A stretch of DNA of 64,000 nucleotides from Edaphobacter aggregans DSM 19364 (GTDB lineage: Bacteria > Acidobacteriota > Terriglobia > Terriglobales > Acidobacteriaceae): contig NZ_JQKI01000023.1 in NCBI RefSeq assembly GCF_000745965.1, positions 1 through 64,000 on the forward strand, written 5' to 3'. Positions 18,513 to 27,083 of this stretch are shown piece after piece. Below the pieces are notes generated by a model. It saw only the letters and a list, made by a program, of their open reading frames with translations. It did no database searches and was not told where the DNA came from. The translations under genes and the position numbers were made by a program. Position 1 is the first letter of the stretch. The number at the start of each line of letters is the position of its first letter.

Positions 18513-18544
18513 ACCAATTGGTTTGAGCTACGGTCAATTTGACC
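18513..18544. promoter_or_regulatory. paired palindromes, probable operators
   Basis: Just upstream of the alginate-lyase-like gene lie a perfect 10-bp palindrome ACCAATTGGT (18513-18522) and, 9 bases on, a near-perfect 13-bp palindrome GGTCAATTTGACC (18532-18544). Both share a TTGG/CCAA or GGTCAA/TTGACC half-site, as expected for a dimeric repressor such as a GntR/FadR or LacI type. No such regulator gene is adjacent. The sites also lie within 280 bases of the divergent phospholipase gene, so either or both could be controlled. Confidence 0.5.
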
Positions 18545-18791
18545 GGCGACCATAGAAGCATTGCGTTCAAAATCCTGTCAACGAAAATCAACCACCCGCA
18601 TCAATAAAGACAAACGATTGTCCCGCATGCAAGAGGACAACCACTTGCCCGCTTCGTCAGCTCGCATGCAACCACCGCGCGCCCACCTTATCCGCACTCG
18701 TTGCAGACTTATTACCTTCCTGTCACACCCTAGAAATAACCGCGCACTAGCCTCTCTGAGCAGTCAATCTTCACTTGCGAGGCCCTCCCAC

Positions 18792-20882
18792 ATGGCTACC
18801 GATCGTCGTACATTCCTGCAGCTTTTAAGCGCAGGCGCCGTCACCGCTTCCTTCCCCTCCAGCATCGCTCGCGCGCTGGCTATCCCCGCCAACAACCGCA
18901 CCGGCACCATCAACGATGTCGAGCACATCATCTTCATGATGCAGGAGAACCGTTCCTTCGATCACTACTTCGGCGCCCTCCGCGGCGTCCGTGGCTTTGG
19001 CGATCCCCGTGCCGTCACGCTACAAAACGGCGATCCCGTCTGGAAGCAGCCCAACGGCAACAACAACTACGTTCTTCCCTTCCATCCCGGAGCCCCCAAT
19101 CTCGGCCTGCAATTCCTCGAAGACCTCGCCCACGATTGGGAGACTACCCACGCCGCATGGAACAACGGCAACAACGACCAGTGGGTCCCGCAGAAGGGCA
19201 CCACCACCATGGCGCATCTCACCCGCAGCGACATCCCCTACCACTACGCCCTCGCCGACGCCTTCACCGTCTGCGACGCCTACCACTGCTCGCTCCTCGG
19301 ACCCACCGATCCCAACCGCTACCACATGTGGACCGGCTGGGTCGGCAACGACGGCAAGAACGGTGGCCCCGTAGTCGACAACGCCGAAGCCGGCTACGAC
19401 TGGTCCACCTATCCCGAGATCCTCGAGAAGGCCGGCATCTCCTGGAAGATCTACCAGGACATCGGCGAAGGCCTCGACGCCGCCGGCTTCTGGGGATGGA
19501 CCGGCGACAACCCCTACATCGGCAACTACGGCGACAACTCCCTCCTCTACTTCCACCAGTACCAGAACGCCCCCGAGGGCTCACCGCTCGCTCAGAAGGC
19601 CCGCACCGGAACTAACATCCTCAAAGGCGGCTCCCTCTTCGACATCTTCAAACAGGACGTAGCCTCCGGAAATCTCCCGCAGGTCTCCTGGCTCGTCGCG
19701 CCCGAGTCCTACACCGAGCATCCGAACTGGCCTGCCAACTACGGAGCCTGGTACATCTCGCAGGTCCTCGACATCCTCACCGACAACCCCGACGTCTGGA
19801 GCAAGACCGCCTTCATCCTCATGTACGACGAGAATGACGGCTTCTTCGACCACATGCCTCCGCCTGTCCCGCCGCAGACACGCGCTCAGGGCCTCTCTAC
19901 CGTCCCCATCACCAACGAGATCTTCGGCGGCGACAACAACAACCCCACCCCCGGCCCCTACGGTCTCGGCATGCGCGTTCCCATGATCGTCATCTCCCCC
20001 TGGAGCAAGGGCGGCTGGGTCAACTCCGAGGTCTTCGACCACACCTCGCTCATCCAGTTCATCGAGCGCCGCTTCGGCAATCACGCCAACATCAATGAAC
20101 CCAACATCACCCCGTGGCGCCGCGCCGTCACCGGCGATCTCACCTCCGCCTTCAACTTCAAATCGCCCAACGCCGCCACCGTGCCGCTGCCCAGCACCAT
20201 CGGCTACCTTCCACCCGACGATCAGCGCCATCCCGACTACAAACCTGTTCCTCCCACCGATCAGGCGATGCCCACGCAGGAGTCCGGCACACGTCCGGCT
20301 CGCGCCGTCCCCTATCAGCCCAGCGTTCACGCGCAGATCAATCCCGCGAACGACACCGTCACCCTCAACTTCGGCAACACCGGCAAATCCGCCGCCGTCT
20401 TCCACGTCCGCTCGGGCAACACCAACGCCGGCCCCTGGACCTACACCGTCGAGCCCTCTGCTCAGGTCTCCGACAAGTGGAGCTACAACACCGGCAACCA
20501 GAACGCCTACGACCTCTCCGTCTTCGGCCCCAACGGTTTCTTCCGCTCGTTCATGGGCAGCCTCTCAGGCCAGAACAAAGCCAACCTGCAGATCATCGTG
20601 CACCCTGACATCCTGCAGTCCGGAATCTCGCTTGATATCATTAACCTCGCCGGAACCGCTCAGGTCAGCATCACCGACGTCTACACGAACAAAAAGACCA
20701 CGCACAAACTAAACCCCGGCCAGCCTCTCAACCACCACTTCAACCTCAGCAAAACCTACGGCTGGTACGACCTCATCGTCGAGGTCGACTCCGACCCCAC
20801 CTTCCAGCAGCGCATCGCCGGACACCTCGAGACCGGCGAAGACAGCGTGACCGATCCGGCGATCGCTGCCGTAATGAGCTAA
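18792..20882 (+). CDS. Tat-exported phospholipase C (phosphocholine-preferring type)
   Basis: A 696-residue enzyme of the bacterial phospholipase C / acid-phosphatase superfamily (PF04185), with duplicated C-terminal domains of the PF05506 type (about residues 500-690). The Tat signal DRRTFLQLLSAGA is at 4-16. The catalytic core shows MMQENRSFDHYFG, the family's nucleophile region, and MYDENDGFFDHMPPP and DHTSLIQFIERRFG, with metal-binding Asp/His. It would hydrolyse phospholipid headgroups outside the cytoplasm, possibly to scavenge phosphate. I chose the ATG at 18792: the frame stays open 77 codons upstream, but those codons have no conserved features and would bury the Tat signal. Confidence 0.88.
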   Translation: MATDRRTFLQLLSAGAVTASFPSSIARALAIPANNRTGTINDVEHIIFMMQENRSFDHYFGALRGVRGFGDPRAVTLQNGDPVWKQPNGNNNYVLPFHPGAPNLGLQFLEDLAHDWETTHAAWNNGNNDQWVPQKGTTTMAHLTRSDIPYHYALADAFTVCDAYHCSLLGPTDPNRYHMWTGWVGNDGKNGGPVVDNAEAGYDWSTYPEILEKAGISWKIYQDIGEGLDAAGFWGWTGDNPYIGNYGDNSLLYFHQYQNAPEGSPLAQKARTGTNILKGGSLFDIFKQDVASGNLPQVSWLVAPESYTEHPNWPANYGAWYISQVLDILTDNPDVWSKTAFILMYDENDGFFDHMPPPVPPQTRAQGLSTVPITNEIFGGDNNNPTPGPYGLGMRVPMIVISPWSKGGWVNSEVFDHTSLIQFIERRFGNHANINEPNITPWRRAVTGDLTSAFNFKSPNAATVPLPSTIGYLPPDDQRHPDYKPVPPTDQAMPTQESGTRPARAVPYQPSVHAQINPANDTVTLNFGNTGKSAAVFHVRSGNTNAGPWTYTVEPSAQVSDKWSYNTGNQNAYDLSVFGPNGFFRSFMGSLSGQNKANLQIIVHPDILQSGISLDIINLAGTAQVSITDVYTNKKTTHKLNPGQPLNHHFNLSKTYGWYDLIVEVDSDPTFQQRIAGHLETGEDSVTDPAIAAVMS

Positions 20883-20890
20883 CCTCACCC

Positions 20891-20935
20891 AACGATGCGG
20901 CAGCCGGGCATCGTTCGGCTGCCGCATCGTTCTTC
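20891..20935 (+). terminator. intrinsic terminator of the phospholipase gene
   Basis: Perfect 16-bp stem AACGATGCGGCAGCCG / CGGCTGCCGCATCGTT (20891-20906 and 20916-20931), 9-base loop, followed by TCTTCT. It starts 8 bases after the stop codon. Confidence 0.9.
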
Positions 20936-21036
20936 TAGTTCCCACCGCTCAGGCCCTCCGCTCACGTCGAACTCTCTGTCGAACCAACCGCCTCAACCCA
21001 ACACAGCTCCCAGCTGAATCCCGCGCGTCAAGCATC

Positions 21037-21085
21037 GCCGGGTGCCCCATATCTGGCGGCCTTGATTGCCGGGCGCCCCACATCT
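21037..21085. repeat. direct repeat of an 18-mer in the intergenic region
   Basis: GCCGGGTGCCCCATATCT (21037-21054) and GCCGGGCGCCCCACATCT (21068-21085) differ at two positions and are 31 bases apart. They lie between two convergent terminators. This resembles a fragment of a dispersed intergenic repeat, but no further copy is visible in this window. Confidence 0.55.
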
Positions 21086-21140
21086 CGCTTCTGAGATTGG
21101 GTTTGCAGAATGCTTCTCCGAGCGTGCTTTCCCCTAAAAC

Positions 21141-21170
21141 AAAAACCCCGGCCGGCAGCCGGGGCTTTTC
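21141..21170 (-). terminator. intrinsic terminator of the aldo/keto reductase gene
   Basis: On the minus strand AAAAGCCCCGGCTGCCGG folds with CCGGGGTTTTT, followed by TTTTTGTTTT. It starts 18 bases after the reductase stop. Confidence 0.85.
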
Positions 21171-21187
21171 GTTACAACCGCTCCAAG

Positions 21188-22141
21188 CTACGAAACATGC
21201 TCCTTCAGATAAGCCTGAATCTCCCCGAACTCCTCCTCCGATAACCGGAAAGTCGCCCCAGGAATCACGCCCTCCACCTGCTTCGCGCTGCGCCCGCCGA
21301 CGATCGCCGCAGTCACCGCGGAATGGTGCCGCACCCAAGCAATCGCGACCACGCCCGCGCTCACGCCATGGCGTTTGCCGATCTCGCCGATAAACTCCGC
21401 GACCGCAATATTCCGCGAGAGCAACGGCTCCTGGTAGTTCTTCGCATTGCGGCGGAAGTCGTCCTTCGGAAAATTCGCCACGCGCTCCTTCGTCATCGCT
21501 CCCGTCAGCAGGCCCGAGTGCATCGGCGCATAGCTGATCGTCCCAATGCCATTCTTCTCGCAGAACGGCAGAACCTCCGCCTCTATCGACCGGTTCAGCA
21601 TCGAGTACGGCGGCTGGTTCGACGTAATCGGAGCGATCTTCATCGCCCGCTCCATCTGGCTCACGCTGAAGTTCGACACGCCAATCCAGCGCACCTTGCC
21701 CTCCTTCTTCAGATCGGCCATCACGCCCCACGCCTCTTCCACGTCCTCATCCGGCTTCGGCCAGTGCATCTGGTACAGGTCGATCGCCTCCACACCCAGC
21801 CGCCGCAGGCTGTCCTCGCACTCGCGCCGTACCTGCTTCAGACTGTTCGTCACCTCGCGCTTCTCGTTCCACACCAAGCCGCACTTCGTAAGCACGTACG
21901 GCTTCTGCGAGGCCGTCTTCAGCGCTCGCGCCACCACCTCTTCCGAGTGGCCCAGACCGTATACAGCTGCCGTATCGATCCAGTTGATCCCCAGATCCAG
22001 CGCCTTATGAATCGCCGCAATCGAATCAGTATCGTTCTGCGGTCCCCACGCAAACTGCCAGTCGCCGCCGCCGATCGCCCACGCGCCAAAACCAATTGGT
22101 GTCAGCGCCAAATCAGAGTTACCAAGTTGCTTCTTTTCCAT
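21188..22141 (-). CDS. aldo/keto reductase
   Basis: A 317-residue (beta/alpha)8 NADPH-dependent oxidoreductase. The AKR catalytic tetrad is present: D56 and Y61 in NWIDTAAVYG, K86 in YVLTKCGLVW, and H126 in DLYQMHWPKP. The C-terminal GGRSAKQVEGVI supplies the phosphate-binding arginine region for NADP. N-terminal MEKKQLGNSDLALTPIGFGAW is typical of the YajO/Tas-type subgroup. Substrate unknown. It is transcribed alone on the minus strand, and its start lies 245 bases from cspA in a divergent arrangement. Confidence 0.9.
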   Translation of the reverse strand: MEKKQLGNSDLALTPIGFGAWAIGGGDWQFAWGPQNDTDSIAAIHKALDLGINWIDTAAVYGLGHSEEVVARALKTASQKPYVLTKCGLVWNEKREVTNSLKQVRRECEDSLRRLGVEAIDLYQMHWPKPDEDVEEAWGVMADLKKEGKVRWIGVSNFSVSQMERAMKIAPITSNQPPYSMLNRSIEAEVLPFCEKNGIGTISYAPMHSGLLTGAMTKERVANFPKDDFRRNAKNYQEPLLSRNIAVAEFIGEIGKRHGVSAGVVAIAWVRHHSAVTAAIVGGRSAKQVEGVIPGATFRLSEEEFGEIQAYLKEHVS

Positions 22142-22386
22142 ACAATCATCTTACTTACCGCGTCAGCCGCCATCCAAAGCCGCCAAAAGGTTGCCCGCCT
22201 GCCGCAGCTCGCGCTATTACAAACCCGTTACAGAAATAAGCCCCTTTTATCCACACACCTGTTAGACTTGTATCTGACCGTCGAATCCGGTCTGGTGTTC
22301 TTGCTTGTTCTGGCAGTCCGCTCTACTCGCAATCAATTCCAACATCTGAGTTCAGCGGTAAATTTGCTACATCAAGGAACAAGTCA

Positions 22387-22587
22387 ATGGAACAAGGAAT
22401 CGTAAAGTGGTTTAACGACGCAAAGGGCTTCGGCTTCCTCAGCCGCGCCAACGGTGAGGATGTCTTCGTGCATCACTCCGCCATTCAGAGCAACGGCTTC
22501 CGTTCGCTGCAGGAAGGTCAGAGCGTTCAGTTCAACGTCGTCAAGGGCCCCAAGGGCTGGCAGGCCGAGAACGTCCAGGCCCTCTAA
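22387..22587 (+). CDS. cold-shock domain protein
   Basis: A 66-residue single OB-fold CspA-type protein with both RNA-binding motifs: RNP1-like KGFGFL and RNP2-like VFVHHSAI, in a [11 protein letters not shown] context. It binds single-stranded nucleic acid and acts as an RNA chaperone. The 5' region (22142-22386) is long for such a small gene, and long leaders often carry cold-shock control, but I see no defined structure. A strong terminator follows. Confidence 0.95.
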   Translation: MEQGIVKWFNDAKGFGFLSRANGEDVFVHHSAIQSNGFRSLQEGQSVQFNVVKGPKGWQAENVQAL

Positions 22588-22601
22588 TCGACTTCAGGTA
22601 G

Positions 22602-22645
22602 AAGGACGGTCCGCCTGTCTCAAGGGACGGACCGTCCCTCTTCGT
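22602..22645 (+). terminator. intrinsic terminator of the cold-shock gene
   Basis: Stem GGACGGTCCG / CGGACCGTCC (22604-22613 and 22628-22637) with a 14-base loop, followed by CTCTTCGTTT. Both arms are themselves near-palindromic. Confidence 0.8.
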
Positions 22646-22740
22646 TTAGCCCACTCCCTCTACCCGGAACCCTCCCGCGCTTGGCCTGCGCTCCTCTCCC
22701 CTCGCCGCTCCACCGTACTCAGGTCCCTCGGAGGTTTTTA

Positions 22741-23193
22741 ATGTCTACCGCCCCATTCAGCAACAAGTACACCATTAAGTCCCTCGAAGAAGAGATCAGC
22801 CTCTTCGAGCGCAAGCTTGCCCACCTCCACAAGTTTGAGAGCTTTCCCTCCGACGCCGACCGCGACATCGCCGCAGCCAAACTCTCGGCCAAGCGCGACC
22901 GCCTCATCCGCACCGTCCGTGACCTGACCGAAGGCGTCCCGTCCCCCGATGCCCCCGCGAAGAAGGCAAAAGTCGCCGCGAAACCAAAGCCCTCCACCCG
23001 CTCAAAGGCAGCGGCAAAGCCCGCCGCAGAGCCGGAAGCTCCAGTCGCAGACGTCCCCCATCAGCCGCTCCACCCTGACGCCGGAAACCCTGCACTCCCC
23101 CGCCTTGCCTCTCCATACGCAGGAACGTCGCTCGACTCCGAGCAGGAGCTAAAAAACTACCTGCAAACCCGGGCAAAGAATCTGCAGGCCTGA
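22741..23193 (+). CDS. hypothetical protein, coiled-coil N-terminus and basic linker
   Basis: A 150-residue protein. Residues 1-60 are charged and helical (KSLEEEISLFERKLAHLHKF, AAKLSAKRDRLIRTVRDL), likely a short coiled coil. Residues 65-110 are a Lys/Ala/Pro-rich tail reminiscent of histone-H1-like linkers (KKAKVAAKPK, RSKAAAKPAAE). The end (ELKNYLQTRAKNL) is helical again. I chose the ATG at 22741, preceded by TCGGAGG nine bases upstream. Possibly a nucleoid- or RNA-associated protein because of the basic tail and the cspA neighbour, but that is inference. Confidence 0.6.
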   Translation: MSTAPFSNKYTIKSLEEEISLFERKLAHLHKFESFPSDADRDIAAAKLSAKRDRLIRTVRDLTEGVPSPDAPAKKAKVAAKPKPSTRSKAAAKPAAEPEAPVADVPHQPLHPDAGNPALPRLASPYAGTSLDSEQELKNYLQTRAKNLQA

Positions 23194-23326
23194 TCGCCGT
23201 CCCCACGACGAAGGCACCAACAAATTCTTTCTGCCCAGAACCTCAAAAAACGGGCAGAAGACGCGTGTCAAGCCCCCGATCCAACTAACCAGCATACAAT
23301 CAGCAACTTACATCTGCCAATTGATT

Positions 23327-23500
23327 TCCCTCCATCTGCTAGACTTAAAGTCTAAGCATAAGAAATAAGAAAATCCCCGGGCCATTCCGGGGATTTTCTT
23401 ATTTACTTTCAATAATCTACAAAAACCACCTTTACAATCAATAGTTTAGCGTCAAAATACGGGCCTAACTTATCTGTTTTGAATACTTTGCACAAAGACA
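23327..23500 (-). ncRNA. three-copy intergenic element, copy A (candidate small RNA)
   Basis: Ordered parts: palindrome TAGACTTAAAGTCTA (23340-23354); GC hairpin AAAATCCCCGG / CCGGGGATTTT (23370-23380, 23387-23397); imperfect hairpin about 23436-23475; box TTTTGAATACTTTGCACAAA (23477-23496). The same order recurs at 54763-54932 and, inverted, at 62359-62485. Read on the minus strand, the box comes first, then the imperfect hairpin, then the GC hairpin followed by TTTTCTTATTTC, which fits a short transcript with its own terminator. The stretch lies between the gene at 22741 and the convergent aminotransferase gene and holds no protein frame. Confidence 0.5.
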
Positions 23501-23532
23501 GGGGGAGCCCTAGCCGTTGCGAAACATCCGCC

Positions 23533-24717
23533 CTAACCGTTGCGGAACATCTGCTTGATCCCGCGCAGCGCCTGTCGCGTCCGCTCCTCGTTCTCGATCA
23601 GCGAGAACCGCACGTAGCCGTCGCCATGCTCACCGAACCCGACGCCCGGGCTCACCGCGACCTTGGCGTCCGTCAGCAGCTTCTTTGAGAACTCGATCGA
23701 GCCGAGCCCGCGGTACTGCTCCGGAATCCTCGCCCAGGCAAACATCGTCGCCTTCGGCAGCTCCACCGGCCACCCCAGCTTATTCAGCCCCGGCACCAGA
23801 ACATCGCGCCGGCACTTGTAGTTCTCCACAATCTCCCGCACGCACTCCTGCGGCCCCTCCAGCGCCTGGATCGAGGCCACCTGGATCGGCGTGAACGTCC
23901 CATAGTCGAAGTAGCTCTTGATCCGGCCCAGCGCGTAGACCAGCTTCCGGTTCCCCACCATGAAGCCCACCCGCCACCCCGGCATGTTGTAGCTCTTCGA
24001 CAGCGTGAAAAACTCGACCGCAACGTCCTTCGCGCCCGGAACCTCCAGCACGCTCGGCGCGCGATACCCGTCAAACACCAGGTCCGCGTAAGCAAGATCG
24101 TGAACCAGATAAATCCCCAGCTCCTTGCAGAGCGCTACAACCCGCTCGAAGAACGGCAGGTCGACGCACTGCGTCGTAGGATTCGCAGGAAAGTTCAGGA
24201 TCAGCAGCTTCGGCCGCGGCTCCATCCGCGGCAGCTCATACTCAAGCCGCGTCAGCACGTCGTCCGCGCCGGCCACATCCGCAATATTGATGCTCCGCAC
24301 CTTCGACCCCGCGATCACCGGCCCGAAGATGTGGATCGGATAACTCGGATTCGGAACCGCCACCGTATCCGCATCATCCAGCACCGCCAGGCACAGATGC
24401 GCGATGCCTTCTTTGGAACCGATCGTCACGATCGCCTCGGTCTCCGGGTCGATCTCGACACCGTACCGCGTCCTATACCAGTTCGAGATCGCCCGCCTCA
24501 GCCGCGGAATCCCCCGCGACAGCGAGTAGCGATGCGTCTGCGTCTTCTGCGCCGCCTCAATCAGCTTGTCGACGATGTTCTTCGGAGTCGCTCCGTCGGG
24601 ATTTCCCATCCCGAAGTCGATGATGTCCTCGCCCCGCTTGCGTGCCGCGGCCTTCAGCTCGCTGGTGATGTTGAACACATAGGCTGGCAGCCTGGTCAGT
24701 CTTCTGAACTCTTCCAT
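23533..24717 (-). CDS. alaC: pyridoxal-phosphate aminotransferase, AlaC-like
   Basis: A 394-residue class I/II aminotransferase. The N-terminus ([32 protein letters not shown]) and the PLP-lysine context [20 protein letters not shown] (K near 241) match the AlaC/YfdZ glutamate-pyruvate transaminase group and the related LL-diaminopimelate aminotransferase-like proteins. It most likely makes alanine from pyruvate and glutamate; use in lysine or methionine metabolism cannot be ruled out. Single gene, start ATG at 24717. Confidence 0.85.
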   Translation of the reverse strand: MEEFRRLTRLPAYVFNITSELKAAARKRGEDIIDFGMGNPDGATPKNIVDKLIEAAQKTQTHRYSLSRGIPRLRRAISNWYRTRYGVEIDPETEAIVTIGSKEGIAHLCLAVLDDADTVAVPNPSYPIHIFGPVIAGSKVRSINIADVAGADDVLTRLEYELPRMEPRPKLLILNFPANPTTQCVDLPFFERVVALCKELGIYLVHDLAYADLVFDGYRAPSVLEVPGAKDVAVEFFTLSKSYNMPGWRVGFMVGNRKLVYALGRIKSYFDYGTFTPIQVASIQALEGPQECVREIVENYKCRRDVLVPGLNKLGWPVELPKATMFAWARIPEQYRGLGSIEFSKKLLTDAKVAVSPGVGFGEHGDGYVRFSLIENEERTRQALRGIKQMFRNG

Positions 24718-24808
24718 TGCACTGCTCGTCTCGCTTTACCGTCTCGTCCCATCATGCCATCGCGCCGCATCGCGGCAGCCGCTCACCGCGCAGCCGGAAC
24801 CGTTCTCG

Positions 24809-25303
24809 CTACTTCGCGGTGAGAACGACCTCAACCGGAAGACTCTTCGGCGGGTAACACGCCGCGTTATCGCAAGCCTGATAGCGCAGCACGCCGCTCA
24901 CCGTGTGCGAGCCAGCTTCAGCAACCACCGGAAGCTTCACCGTGAACGCCCCCGAATAAACATCCAGCTTCTCCTTAGGCTCGAAGCTGAAGCTGTACTC
25001 GGTCCCCGCCGGATACTCGATCGCCTCAGCCTTCACCCCCGCCGCCGGCTGAAGCGTAAGGTTCGTCGGAATCAGCAGCTCCGACTTCGGAGTATGCGAG
25101 TTCACATGAAATCCATCCGTGACACGGAAGCGCAGCTCAACGACGGCCTTCTTCCCTGCCTTCACCACCTGCTCTTCGGCCGCATAGCTCACATACTGCT
25201 TCGGCTTCGCCGGCGGAGTCGTCAGGCTTTCCTGCTGCGCCCCCATCGTCGACGCCAGCCCCGACCCCAGCATCAACCCAGCCACAACCGCAGCCCGCAT
25301 CAC
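24809..25303 (-). CDS. free-standing DsbD-alpha-like (DsbD N-terminal) domain protein
   Basis: A 164-residue exported protein: signal peptide (VVAGLMLGSGLASTMGAQQ) and one immunoglobulin-like domain of the DsbD N-terminal type. The redox cysteine pair is near the C-terminus in YQACDNAACYPP (C144, C149). In full DsbD this domain passes electrons from the membrane to periplasmic thiol proteins. Here there are no membrane or gamma domains, so it would need another electron source such as a CcdA-type protein. The upstream tlpA-like stop overlaps the start (GTG at 25303, or ATG at 25300), so the two genes are translationally coupled. Confidence 0.8.
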   Translation of the reverse strand: MMRAAVVAGLMLGSGLASTMGAQQESLTTPPAKPKQYVSYAAEEQVVKAGKKAVVELRFRVTDGFHVNSHTPKSELLIPTNLTLQPAAGVKAEAIEYPAGTEYSFSFEPKEKLDVYSGAFTVKLPVVAEAGSHTVSGVLRYQACDNAACYPPKSLPVEVVLTAK

Positions 25304-25953
25304 TGACCACCTGCCTGAGCCACCGCGCCCGGCCCAACAATCTTCTTGATGTTCGCCTCGATCTGCTCCTTCGAGCCCAGCCCCGCCGTCTGCTCCACAA
25401 TCACGCCGTTCCGGTCCACATAAAACGACATCGGCAGCACGTCCAGCCCGCCGTACGCAGTCTGCACCTTCCCATCGGTCAGCAGGATCGGATAGCTCAC
25501 GCCGGCCTTGCCCGCAACCTTCGCAATCGCGTCCTTTCCCGCATCAGCATCATCGGCCAGCCCAAGCACCTCAAAGCCCTGGGCCGCATACTGCTTACGA
25601 AACTCCTCGAACCACGGCATCTCAACCTTGCACGGCCCGCACCACGTAGCCCAGAAGTTCACCAGCACCGGCCGCCCCTTGTAGTCCGCCAACGACACTT
25701 TCTTGCCATCCAGGCTCGTGAGCGCAAACGCCGGAGCCTGCTTGCCCCGCATCACCGGAACCAGACCGTCGGCCTCGGTTCCACTCTGCGAACCACCCTG
25801 CGCCTCCGAACCCTGCTTCTCCGGAATCAGCACCACTTGGCTCTCGCGCGCCCTCTGCATCGCCAGCTTTCGCTCGCGAAGGTTATGCCAGCCCGCCCAG
25901 AGCAGCAGAGCAATCCCCACCACCATCACACCAAGAACCAACGCTCTCCGCAT
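25300..25953 (-). CDS. TlpA-like membrane-anchored thioredoxin
   Basis: A periplasmic thiol-disulfide oxidoreductase with one N-terminal membrane helix (ALVLGVMVVGIALLLWAGW) and a thioredoxin fold carrying the CxxC site in NFWATWCGPCKVEMPWFEEF. The strand and cis-Pro region GGLDVLPMSFYVDRNG completes the fold. It probably keeps cytochrome c or other periplasmic cysteines reduced. The frame is open from 26097, but those codons overlap the methyltransferase gene and lack a signal. ATG at 25953 (or 25965) directly precedes the membrane helix, after a GGAAGG ribosome site. Coupled to the DsbD-alpha protein, which fits an electron-relay pair. Confidence 0.85.
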   Translation of the reverse strand: MRRALVLGVMVVGIALLLWAGWHNLRERKLAMQRARESQVVLIPEKQGSEAQGGSQSGTEADGLVPVMRGKQAPAFALTSLDGKKVSLADYKGRPVLVNFWATWCGPCKVEMPWFEEFRKQYAAQGFEVLGLADDADAGKDAIAKVAGKAGVSYPILLTDGKVQTAYGGLDVLPMSFYVDRNGVIVEQTAGLGSKEQIEANIKKIVGPGAVAQAGGQ

Positions 25954-26062
25954 CACAATCCGCATCCTTCCGGCCCAAACAACAAGCACTACCTTCAGTT
26001 TAGACGCATTCGTGAGCTGACTGCTCTTGGGAGGAAAATCTGGCTCTGCAGCGCTGCCCAAC

Positions 26063-26875
26063 CTACGCGAAGGCTGCTCGCATACCCCACGCCTCAATCA
26101 CCCTCGGCATACATCCCACCGTTCCTTCCGTGCGCGCGAACGTATAGAGCTGATCGATAATACTGTCGGCCTCCTCTCGCGATAGGAGCCCTTCGTCGAT
26201 CACGGCATCCGCAATGTTCTCCATCGTGAGCGGAGAGATCAGCTTCACCTCTCCATCGGTTCCCGCGGGTTGGACCACATTCATCCGTATCTGCTGGAAC
26301 CCCGCATCCGCGAGAAGCGACGGTAGTTTCGGCCCGATGCAGGGATCTCCTCCCCTGCGCTCCACTGTGCGCATATACAGATCGACATACTGCCGGTGAG
26401 CTTCAAAGTCGGGATAGGAAAAGTAGCCGCGAAAATCAATATCCTCCACCGCGATGATCCCATCCGTGCGCAGTGCCCCGTACATATGGCTCAGCGCAGA
26501 CACCGGATCAGGCAGGTGCGTCAGAATGAATCTGCAATGAACGAGATCGAATTTGCCTTCGACCTCCTCCCGCATGATGTCGGAATATCGAAATTCGACA
26601 TTCTCTACCTGCTGTTTTGTCGCCTCATCCCGGGCCAGATCCAGCTTGATCTGATCGATGTCGGTGGCGACGACTCGTCCTGCTCGGCCAACCATTCTCG
26701 CCAGATCGAAGGCTACGTCTCCACTTCCGCAGCCAACTTCAAGACAAGTCATACCAGGCCGCGTGCCTACACGCCGTAGCAGTTCAAGGGTCGTCGGTTG
26801 CATCACCCTCGACAGAATCCGTAGCCGCTCCCACCCTTCGATACCGCCGCGAATAATATAGTGCTTCAGCGACAT
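26063..26875 (-). CDS. class I SAM-dependent methyltransferase
   Basis: A 270-residue methyltransferase with motif I LEVGCGSGDVAFDLA (about 45-59), the acidic end of strand beta2 in VVATDIDQIKLD, and motif IV-like FDLVHCRFILTHLPDP. Such proteins methylate small molecules, lipids or proteins. The C-terminal half has helices but no recognisable substrate domain. Its 3' end overlaps an upstream extension of the tlpA frame, supporting the shorter tlpA start. It is divergent from kdsD. Confidence 0.82.
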   Translation of the reverse strand: MSLKHYIIRGGIEGWERLRILSRVMQPTTLELLRRVGTRPGMTCLEVGCGSGDVAFDLARMVGRAGRVVATDIDQIKLDLARDEATKQQVENVEFRYSDIMREEVEGKFDLVHCRFILTHLPDPVSALSHMYGALRTDGIIAVEDIDFRGYFSYPDFEAHRQYVDLYMRTVERRGGDPCIGPKLPSLLADAGFQQIRMNVVQPAGTDGEVKLISPLTMENIADAVIDEGLLSREEADSIIDQLYTFARTEGTVGCMPRVIEAWGMRAAFA

Positions 26876-27010
26876 CGCAAGCCCTCCTCAACTACATCGT
26901 GCAGGGCCCCGTAGCAGATTACTCTAGTCCCCTCGCCGCAAATTTGCATATGAATTTTCCTGATCCGACAGACCCTATTACGGCTCGTACAACGCCGTCG
27001 TCGTCACCCG

Positions 27011-27024
27011 CTCTGCTAGCATCG
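27011..27024 (+). promoter_or_regulatory. probable -10 region of kdsD
   Basis: CTCTGCTAGCATCG, identical over 14 bases to the element before gltX. It lies 60 bases upstream of the kdsD ATG. Shared use by two essential genes suggests a housekeeping promoter. Confidence 0.4.
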
Positions 27025-27083
27025 GGAAGGCTCAAAACGATGTCGCTCAGAATTACCCGCTGATAACAACACCTCGCAGAATC

